From positions 1 through 64,000 of the IMG/VR virus record IMGVR_UViG_3300037468_000493: 64,000 nt of DNA, one strand, 5' to 3'. The position numbers and the translations under genes are program-made. Below the pieces are notes generated by a model. That model ran no database searches. It had not been told where the DNA came from and was given only the letters and a program-made list of their open reading frames with translations. How positions within the stretch are numbered: position 1 is the first letter of the stretch; each line of letters starts with the position of its first letter. This document shows positions 58,850 to 64,000 of this stretch, in pieces. This stretch comes from a virus.

Positions 58850-58879
58850 TTGACAGTTACGAAAGGTGTTTGCTATAGT
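58850..58879 (+). promoter_or_regulatory. Conserved early promoter
   Basis: TTGACA (58850-58855), 18 bp GTTACGAAAGGTGTTTGC, TATAGT (58874-58879). Shares the AAAGGTGT core of the family; the leader differs. Confidence 0.8.
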
Positions 58880-58918
58880 GTTTATAGACAAGCAAACAAC
58901 CACACAGAGGCAAAACCA

Positions 58919-59152
58919 ATGACTGCACCCAATTCAACCAATCTAGTCGGCAAAGCTCTAAAAGGCAAAGGCAAGCTCACATGGACAATTGCCAAGAGAG
59001 AAGTTAGGGCTAAGTACATTGCTTGTTTTGGCAAGCCCCCCGCTGATTGCTACCTGCTAGAGCCTTCCAACACTTCAATGCGATCCGAATGGATCACTGT
59101 TGAGCAGCTTAAGAGAGATGTTCAGCTTGGCATTACCAAGTTTTCAAAATAA
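58919..59152 (+). CDS. Small basic protein (77 aa)
   Basis: ATG at 58919 after ACAGAGGCAAAACCA; the longer frame runs into the promoter. Lys-rich N-terminus (VGKALKGKGKLTWTIAKREV). Early gene of unknown role. Confidence 0.7.
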   Translation: MTAPNSTNLVGKALKGKGKLTWTIAKREVRAKYIACFGKPPADCYLLEPSNTSMRSEWITVEQLKRDVQLGITKFSK

Positions 59153-59194
59153 CCCTCAGAGCCAGCAAACAACCACCGCAAGGAACCTCAATCC

Positions 59195-59452
59195 ATGAAC
59201 ACTCCCATCCAGACTTCGCTAGGCACCTACCACCACTCCACGATGGCTCCTGAGTTTTCCATCTTTGCAGCACCCAAAACCAGCAAGCCCCGCAAGGCAT
59301 CTAAGCGCATCTCGATTGGTGCTTCTGTTCTCTTTTATGGCAAGCCTGCAACCGTCATTGCTAAGCACTCTACTAAGGGCTGGTGGACTGTTCAGTTTGA
59401 AGATGGTCGCACTGCATCCGGCGACCGCAAAGCCTGCATTACCTTTCCCTAG
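59195..59452 (+). CDS. Small basic protein (85 aa)
   Basis: AAGGAACC ribosome site. Contains a small SH3-like stretch (GASVLFYGKPATVIAKH, WWTVQFEDGRT). Co-transcribed with the previous gene. Confidence 0.7.
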   Translation: MNTPIQTSLGTYHHSTMAPEFSIFAAPKTSKPRKASKRISIGASVLFYGKPATVIAKHSTKGWWTVQFEDGRTASGDRKACITFP

Positions 59453-59472
59453 AACTAATCATACTGGAGCGT

Positions 59473-60165
59473 CTAGGTCGGTACTGCCCCGCCGCCCTGC
59501 CCCTGGTCGGGGTGGTTGCCTTTGTCAGACGCACGTTTAGGATATGGTTTCCGCAATGGCTCTATCTTAGCCCGCATCTCTGGTGTGAGTGGGTAGAGGT
59601 ATTTGTGTTTGCCGTCCACCACCCTGCAAGGCAAACCCTTTACAGATTTAGCCCCACCGCTGCCAAACGGGCTATAACTGGCCTCTCTGCTGTGCACCCA
59701 CTTCCCATCCTTAAAATATTCTCTCGTCTTATCACCTTTGCCTACATATATCCAGTTTGAAGCCTGGTAAACCCCTCCGTGGTGCCCTTGTGCTGGATCT
59801 GCATAGCTGATCACCAATTCAACGCCAGCACTTTGTCTTTGTAAGAATTTAAGCGCCAGTGCGATACATTTTGAGACACTGACCTTATGCTCTCTCATGG
59901 CAATGCGCACCAGTTCACAGAACCCAGTCGCGCTACACCCATAAGCTTTGCCAGCCAAGTGATTAGCACCTCTGGCGAAGATCACAGCGCCTATAAAATT
60001 ACCATCCTCCCAAATGCCAATTTTTACCAATTTGCCTAGGGGCATCTTTTTGGAATAGTGCCAGTTCATAACAGCGTATTTTGATGCTTTTGCACTGCAC
60101 CAATCGAGCCGCAATTCTGGCTTAGTACTGCTTGATAAATTGGTGGCCACAGTTGGGGCAGACAC
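59473..60165 (-). CDS. Mom-like DNA-modification protein (230 aa)
   Basis: GNAT-like architecture of phage Mu Mom proteins: NWHYSKKMPLGK near residue 34, FIGAVIFARGANHLAG, ELVRIAMREH, a helix SKCIALALKFL, then VISYADPAQGHHGGVYQASN. Mom adds a carbamoylmethyl-type group to adenine to evade restriction. The C-terminal 70 residues are basic. Overlaps the ParB-like gene by 44 nt, so both act together. Confidence 0.8.
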   Translation of the reverse strand: MSAPTVATNLSSSTKPELRLDWCSAKASKYAVMNWHYSKKMPLGKLVKIGIWEDGNFIGAVIFARGANHLAGKAYGCSATGFCELVRIAMREHKVSVSKCIALALKFLQRQSAGVELVISYADPAQGHHGGVYQASNWIYVGKGDKTREYFKDGKWVHSREASYSPFGSGGAKSVKGLPCRVVDGKHKYLYPLTPEMRAKIEPLRKPYPKRASDKGNHPDQGQGGGAVPT

Positions 60166-60673
60166 AATCGATCTCCTTTGGTTCTATCTGATCTAATCGG
60201 CCTTGCTCATCCTCGCCAACGGGTTCAAAGTCTGGCACCTCCTCACCCCATCCCTCAATCTCATCCGCCGTGAACCATGGCGTCAGGTCAATGTCTTCGC
60301 CCAATTCTGCTAGCGCATCGGTATCCCACGATAGGTTAACCTCGCCCACGCGATTATCAGCCAGGGCCAGTTCACGGCCTGCGGGGCTATCCAGCTCAAT
60401 GTCCGTGCGTTGCACCGCGACGAGTTGTTTGCCGTCGGTCTGCACCACAATCACATCTTCTAGGCCCAACTCCCCAAACTTGGCATGGGTCTTGTTTCCT
60501 GCAATGACACGGCCATGCTTATCCAAAAGGATTGAGCGGCCCGCCCCGAACTTTTCCAGGCTCTGGGTCAGCATGAAGTTCCCCCTCTCGGTGCCCTGGT
60601 TGGCATTGCGATCGTCGGGGATGAGGTCTGAGACTTTGCGGGCTGTAACCCGGTCGTAGATGTCGTCAGCCAT
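60122..60673 (-). CDS. ParB-like (ParB/Srx nuclease-fold) protein (183 aa)
   Basis: N-terminal DLIPDDRNANQGTERG then LDKHGRVIAGNKTHAKFGEL are ParB-type motifs as found in phage proteins partnered with methylases; LALADNRVGEVNLSWD follows. C-terminal CPNCGHQF is a half zinc ribbon. Probably guides DNA modification rather than partition. Confidence 0.8.
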   Translation of the reverse strand: MADDIYDRVTARKVSDLIPDDRNANQGTERGNFMLTQSLEKFGAGRSILLDKHGRVIAGNKTHAKFGELGLEDVIVVQTDGKQLVAVQRTDIELDSPAGRELALADNRVGEVNLSWDTDALAELGEDIDLTPWFTADEIEGWGEEVPDFEPVGEDEQGRLDQIEPKEIDCVCPNCGHQFIKQY

Positions 60674-60845
60674 GGGCTACCTAAGAATAAAGGCCCTGAG
60701 TACGCAGGGCCAGAGTGATCTTGTCCGTCGCTCTGGGGTCTGACTCCAGAAACAACGACTCCATTCTATCAGCCAGAATCTCGCAGTACTACTGTAGGGA
60801 TTCCAGCCCCCCGATACACCAGTACAAAGTAGTACAGAACAGTAG

Positions 60846-60875
60846 TTGACAGTCACAAAAGGTGTGGGTTACAGT
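60846..60875 (+). promoter_or_regulatory. Conserved early promoter
   Basis: TTGACA (60846-60851), 18 bp GTCACAAAAGGTGTGGGT, TACAGT (60870-60875), leader CATACCACCGCAAAGAGGCA. Upstream AAAGTAGTACAGAA also conserved with the 51.5 kb copy. Confidence 0.85.
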
Positions 60876-60906
60876 GGATGCATACCACCGCAAAGAGGCA
60901 CCACCG

Positions 60907-61104
60907 ATGACTACCGCAATGCGCCAAACCATTTCTAGCAACAACAGCGCCACCATAACCGCCGCTGCATCGACCGAAAAATTCAGCATTCGCCTAGAAG
61001 ACAAGCTAGTAGGCGAGACTCACACCGTCACTATTTTTGACGCAGCAGAAGCCCGACGCCTAGCCGCCGCTCTATTGCTATGGGCCGACAACGCTGACGC
61101 CTAG
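60907..61104 (+). CDS. Small early protein (65 aa)
   Basis: ATG at 60907 follows the conserved leader. Product: Thr/Ser-rich N-terminus, then beta strands (KFSIRLEDKLVGETHTVTIF) and a helix. Function unknown. Confidence 0.7.
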   Translation: MTTAMRQTISSNNSATITAAASTEKFSIRLEDKLVGETHTVTIFDAAEARRLAAALLLWADNADA

Positions 61105-61110
61105 CATCAC

Positions 61111-61150
61111 GCCAGTTGGAGTAAAGGGGGTTCGATTCCCCCTCCTGGCC
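61111..61150 (+). other. tRNA 3'-end-like element (possible att core)
   Basis: GGGGG-TTCGATT-CCCCC (61126-61142) is a perfect T-arm with the standard TTCGA loop, followed by TCCTGGC-C like an acceptor strand. There is no 5' half, so not a tRNA gene; GCCAG (61111-61115) and CTGGC (61145-61149) can also pair. Temperate phages often carry a tRNA 3' end as attP. No integrase is seen nearby. Confidence 0.5.
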
Positions 61151-61200
61151 TGAGCCCCACCCACTACACGGGGCCATTCACCACATTGAGGATTCACACC

Positions 61201-61620
61201 ATGACCGCATTCGAGATTTTCATGTACGCCGCTGCAATCCTGACCGTGCTCTGGCTCCGTGCCGAGCCCCAGGCCCCCACCCCGATCGCCGTCGCGCCAG
61301 CGGTGCAACCAGTTGATGACCTTCCCGCCCTCCCGGTGCTGCTAGCCCAGTCCGAGAAGCTGACCGCGCCGCCGGTGGTGACTTCGCGCACGGTAGCCGC
61401 CGATATGGTTGAACCGGTAGCGATCGCCCGAATTGAGGATGCCTGGATTGCTGAGCTAGAAGTAGAGCCACCCTCGCCCACGGCGGCAGCAGATTATTTG
61501 GAAACCTGGAGCGCCCAGGAGCTACGCCGCGAATGCAGCCGCCGGGGTATTGCCTGGCGTAATGCCCACGGCAAGGGTAAGCACCTGCTCAAAGAAGAAA
61601 TGCTCAAGGCTTTGTGCTAG
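61201..61620 (+). CDS. Membrane-anchored protein with C-terminal SAP-like domain (139 aa)
   Basis: N-terminal hydrophobic helix (AFEIFMYAAAILTVLWLRAE), a Pro/Val/Ala linker, and a SAP-like C-terminus (ELRRECSRRGIAWRNAHGKG) nearly identical to the small gene at 31594. The 5' leader resembles that of the GGDEF gene at 13891. A membrane-tethered DNA-binding protein is suggested. Confidence 0.65.
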   Translation: MTAFEIFMYAAAILTVLWLRAEPQAPTPIAVAPAVQPVDDLPALPVLLAQSEKLTAPPVVTSRTVAADMVEPVAIARIEDAWIAELEVEPPSPTAAADYLETWSAQELRRECSRRGIAWRNAHGKGKHLLKEEMLKALC

Positions 61621-61712
61621 GCATGAACTGGGGAGGTGACTAACCCAGGCACAACTACACCCCGCACCTCCCCCGATGGGCACCCACCACCACCCCTACC
61701 AGGACGCCACCC

Positions 61713-61922
61713 ATGACTACCTGCCCCCACTGCCACTACAGCCCCTGCCACCGCCACGACAAGACCAGGGCAGGCACTCAGCGGTGGATGTGCCCCCAAT
61801 GCCTCAAGGCCCACAGCGAGAGCGGCCTAAAGGGGCGGCCTAGCATTGGCGATCGCCCCATGACCGACGCTGAGCGAATGCGGCGGAGCAGGAAGAAAAA
61901 GAGAAGCACGGGACTACCGTAG
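61713..61922 (+). CDS. InsA-like zinc-ribbon protein (69 aa)
   Basis: CPHC near residue 4 and RWMCPQCLKAH near residue 24 form a zinc ribbon; basic tail ends RRSRKKKRSTGLP. Paralogue of 32055-32312. Converges on the methyltransferase with a 9-nt overlap. Confidence 0.7.
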   Translation: MTTCPHCHYSPCHRHDKTRAGTQRWMCPQCLKAHSESGLKGRPSIGDRPMTDAERMRRSRKKKRSTGLP

Positions 61923-62939
61923 CGACTCCAGCACCCGCAGCGACTCCAGCACCCGCTGCATCATCAGGCATGGGATACCGTTGCCGATGATCTTGGTGGT
62001 TGCCCCCTGATACCAATCGGGCATGGTTTGGATGCGGCCAAAGGCTTGGGTATTGAATGCCACTACCCTGCCGCCCACCTGCGCCCGTATGCTGCGCTTA
62101 GCCTGAGTCGCTGAAACAGTAAACATGGGTTCGGCATCGGCTCGGATGGTCAAACCCCGCTTGCCCTTTTCGTCCGGAGCGCCGTTGTACTGATCATCAA
62201 TGACGAAGGCTTTAATCAAATTGCCGCCCTGATTAGTCGTCAGGGTGAACGATGGTCTGTCCCATGGCACAACCGGCATGGTTCGTTGGTCGGTGGGGTG
62301 AACCATGAAGGACTTGTTTAGCTGTGCGGGCAGCCGCTCCAACTGCCATAGTGCAAACTGGCTATCCGGCAACCCAGGGATCAAATCCTCAATGGCCTCA
62401 TACCACCCCCGCCACTTCACCGGCTGAGGTAATGGCCCAACGAACCCGCCTTTGACCGCCCGCAGGATTAACCGGCGGCGGGTCTGGGGTACTCCAAAAT
62501 CTGCTGAATTGAGCACATCCACATTGACCCAATACCCAGCCCCCCAGAGATGATCCACAATGCGCTGGAACCCTGGGGCCTTGCGGTAGCCCTCCACGTT
62601 CTCCAGGGTGACGGTGCTGGGCTTTAGCACCCGTAGCGCCTCAATACAGGCACTGGCTAACCCATCGTTGTCATTGCCCACCTTGCCGCGGGTCTTGGCC
62701 ACGCTGAAATCTTGGCAGGGCGGCGACATGTGCAAATGGTCGGGGCTCTCCACACTGGCCCAGTCAAACCCGATCACCGAGGCTGTATGTACCGTGTCCC
62801 GGTGGGGGAGGTTGGCATTTGCAACGGAAGCAATATCCGGCTCTAGCTCAACACCCCAAAGCAACTCATACCCCGACTGCATGGCCCCGATGTCGGCCAG
62901 CCCCCCGCCGGTGAATAACGAAGCGAATGTTTTTGGCAT
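61914..62939 (-). CDS. DNA (cytosine-5) methyltransferase (341 aa)
   Basis: C5-MTase motifs in order: I FTGGGLADIGA (residues 8-18), IV SPPCQDFS near residue 72 with the catalytic Cys, VI LENVEGY near residue 112, VIII PQTRRRLIL near residue 149, a target-recognition region, and IX-X KIIGNGIPCLM near residue 318. C-terminus ends in a duplicated RVLESL. Protects phage DNA or marks it with the Mom-like system. Confidence 0.9.
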   Translation of the reverse strand: MPKTFASLFTGGGLADIGAMQSGYELLWGVELEPDIASVANANLPHRDTVHTASVIGFDWASVESPDHLHMSPPCQDFSVAKTRGKVGNDNDGLASACIEALRVLKPSTVTLENVEGYRKAPGFQRIVDHLWGAGYWVNVDVLNSADFGVPQTRRRLILRAVKGGFVGPLPQPVKWRGWYEAIEDLIPGLPDSQFALWQLERLPAQLNKSFMVHPTDQRTMPVVPWDRPSFTLTTNQGGNLIKAFVIDDQYNGAPDEKGKRGLTIRADAEPMFTVSATQAKRSIRAQVGGRVVAFNTQAFGRIQTMPDWYQGATTKIIGNGIPCLMMQRVLESLRVLESLR

Positions 62940-63083
62940 AAAATATCCTTGTGGTTCAGGTGATTGAACTACCGCGCCCCGGCTGCTACAACAGCGTGGG
63001 GCATTACCATTTTACCTTACAAATCTCACAGTAGAATCATAGGAGCATCTACGCCCTACCCTTGCCCTGCCCTGAGATGCCCT

Positions 63084-63884
63084 GTGAGTCAGCCTACCCC
63101 CTTATCTTTGGTCTTCGGCCCTGACTTTGGGGTTTCACATCGCCATCCTGATGGAGAAGTACGGTATTGGCGCGATCGGCTCGCAGGCCACATCCGAGTA
63201 TTTAAACCGGTAGTCGGCGGGGTTGAGCGCAATATGTTTGAGCTGGGCCGTCACCCTAGCTGCTGGCTGCGGATTGGCTGGGAATCTGTCTCCGGCCATG
63301 AGCGGCAACGCACCAATGAGGCTGGTTACCCACTATTTGGGGCTATCAGCCGGGTGATGGTCACCATTGCCTGGGCCAGTGAAACAGACTACCCCTGGAT
63401 CAGCCATAGCAAATGGCTGGTGATGCCTGGGGGCGTGTACGTGGGCAAAGATGGCCACCGCGAATCTAGCACTGCCCGCAATGGCGTTTACCTCAATGGC
63501 CACAGGCTCAGCGATGGCGACAACCCCGAGTCCCTATTTGAGCCAGGGCAACACGAGGCTTATTTGTCCCTGGGCAAAACCGGGCGAATCATTATCGTCG
63601 ACGGCTCCCTGGATGAACACAGCACCGGCTGGCCCACTCAGGTCTGGACTGGGGCCAATTGGCCTGATGGTGAGGCTGACGAACCTAGCACCGACCTATC
63701 CCCGCAACGACTCCAAGTAGAGGGCCAGGTGGCAGCGGCAAAGACCGGCGCTGATGTAACCGGGCGAACCATGGCAGACCTGGCCGCGATTGTGCTGTAC
63801 GGCCCGGAGGGCGTGGATGCTCGCCTCTGGTGGGCATTCTGCGGCCTCCTTGGGGCTGTAGTGTTGTGGATTTTGGAACGATAA
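63084..63884 (+). CDS. FHA-like domain protein with C-terminal membrane helix (266 aa)
   Basis: GTG at 63084 is the most likely start; a TTG at 62964 would add an unlikely extension. The STARNGVYLNGHRLSDGD segment near residue 130 is the FHA signature (S-x-x-N-G-x-x-L-N-G), suggesting phosphothreonine binding. A C-terminal membrane helix (LWWAFCGLLGAVVLWILE) anchors it. Overlaps the EAL gene by one base, so probably a signalling pair. Confidence 0.65.
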   Translation: MSQPTPLSLVFGPDFGVSHRHPDGEVRYWRDRLAGHIRVFKPVVGGVERNMFELGRHPSCWLRIGWESVSGHERQRTNEAGYPLFGAISRVMVTIAWASETDYPWISHSKWLVMPGGVYVGKDGHRESSTARNGVYLNGHRLSDGDNPESLFEPGQHEAYLSLGKTGRIIIVDGSLDEHSTGWPTQVWTGANWPDGEADEPSTDLSPQRLQVEGQVAAAKTGADVTGRTMADLAAIVLYGPEGVDARLWWAFCGLLGAVVLWILER

Positions 63885-64000
63885 TGTCTCACTCGTACCC
63901 TTCCGTAAAAACGGCGATCCTCACCGGGGCGATCGGGCTGCATTATCAGCCAATCCACAACTTGAGCGATAGACGGCTGCTAGGCTATGAAGCGCTGGCC
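63884..64000 (+). CDS. EAL-domain protein, 5' end only
   Basis: ATG overlapping the previous stop (TAATG). The first 39 residues include LHYQPIHNLSDRRLLGYEAL, the start of an EAL phosphodiesterase domain (Y-Q-P-I ... E-A-L), which hydrolyses c-di-GMP. Runs off the window, so length and catalytic residues cannot be judged. Confidence 0.8.
   Translation, partial: MSHSYPSVKTAILTGAIGLHYQPIHNLSDRRLLGYEALA

Noticed and set aside
61111-61150. Complete tRNA gene
   Set aside because: Only T-arm and acceptor-like tail are present; no anticodon or D arm upstream, which is coding sequence.

Overview
The window looks like a cyanobacterial temperate siphophage or phage-plasmid. The octamer GCGATCGC (HIP1-like) recurs throughout, which is typical of cyanobacterial DNA. 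The sequence carries a full head and tail gene set (terminase, portal, scaffold, P22-like coat protein, tail tube, frameshifted tail chaperone pair, 1242-residue tape measure, tail tip and fibres). No integrase, DNA polymerase, primase or endolysin was recognised here.

Layout. 0-3 kb: small accessory genes, including one broken by an amber codon, behind a palindrome-controlled promoter. 3.0-6.8 kb: the standout locus, a compact overlapping operon (ribbon-helix-helix-like protein, Csf1, Csf2, CysH-like, Csf3) that fits a type IV-B CRISPR-Cas effector without CRISPR array, cas1/cas2 or cas6. It ends in a 24-bp perfect hairpin. 7-12.5 kb: GIY-YIG nuclease, then a plasmid-like block with a TTTGACA-iterated region, two membrane proteins and a membrane-anchored P-loop ATPase. 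12.6-16 kb: MazG-like / XRE operon facing a stand-alone GGDEF-domain gene. 16.1-29.6 kb (minus): tail tip, fibres (one with a seven-repeat propeller), and two glycosyltransferases. 30-33 kb: small regulators, a structured leader RNA and hairpins. 33.1-40.3 kb (plus): tail module, opposite in direction to the other structural blocks. 40.3-42.6 kb (minus): a 692-residue zinc/HNH-like protein with two small genes. 42.9-44.7 kb: repeats and mostly non-coding DNA. 44.7-55.5 kb (minus): SGNH-hydrolase fibre, coat, scaffold, portal, terminase. 55.5-64 kb: early and modification genes (HNH-AP2 homing endonuclease inserted before a frameshifted radical-SAM gene, Mom-like, ParB-like, C5-methyltransferase), an FHA-like membrane protein and the start of an EAL-domain gene.

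How it may work together. At least four near-identical promoter blocks (TTGACA, 18 bp containing AAAGGTGT, TATAGT-like) drive scattered small genes and look like one early regulon. Mom-like, ParB-like and the C5-methyltransferase would modify phage DNA. GGDEF and EAL genes at opposite ends of the window suggest c-di-GMP-type signalling. The Csf operon may act against competing elements or host targets; that role is inference. All identities come from reading sequence motifs; no database search was possible.
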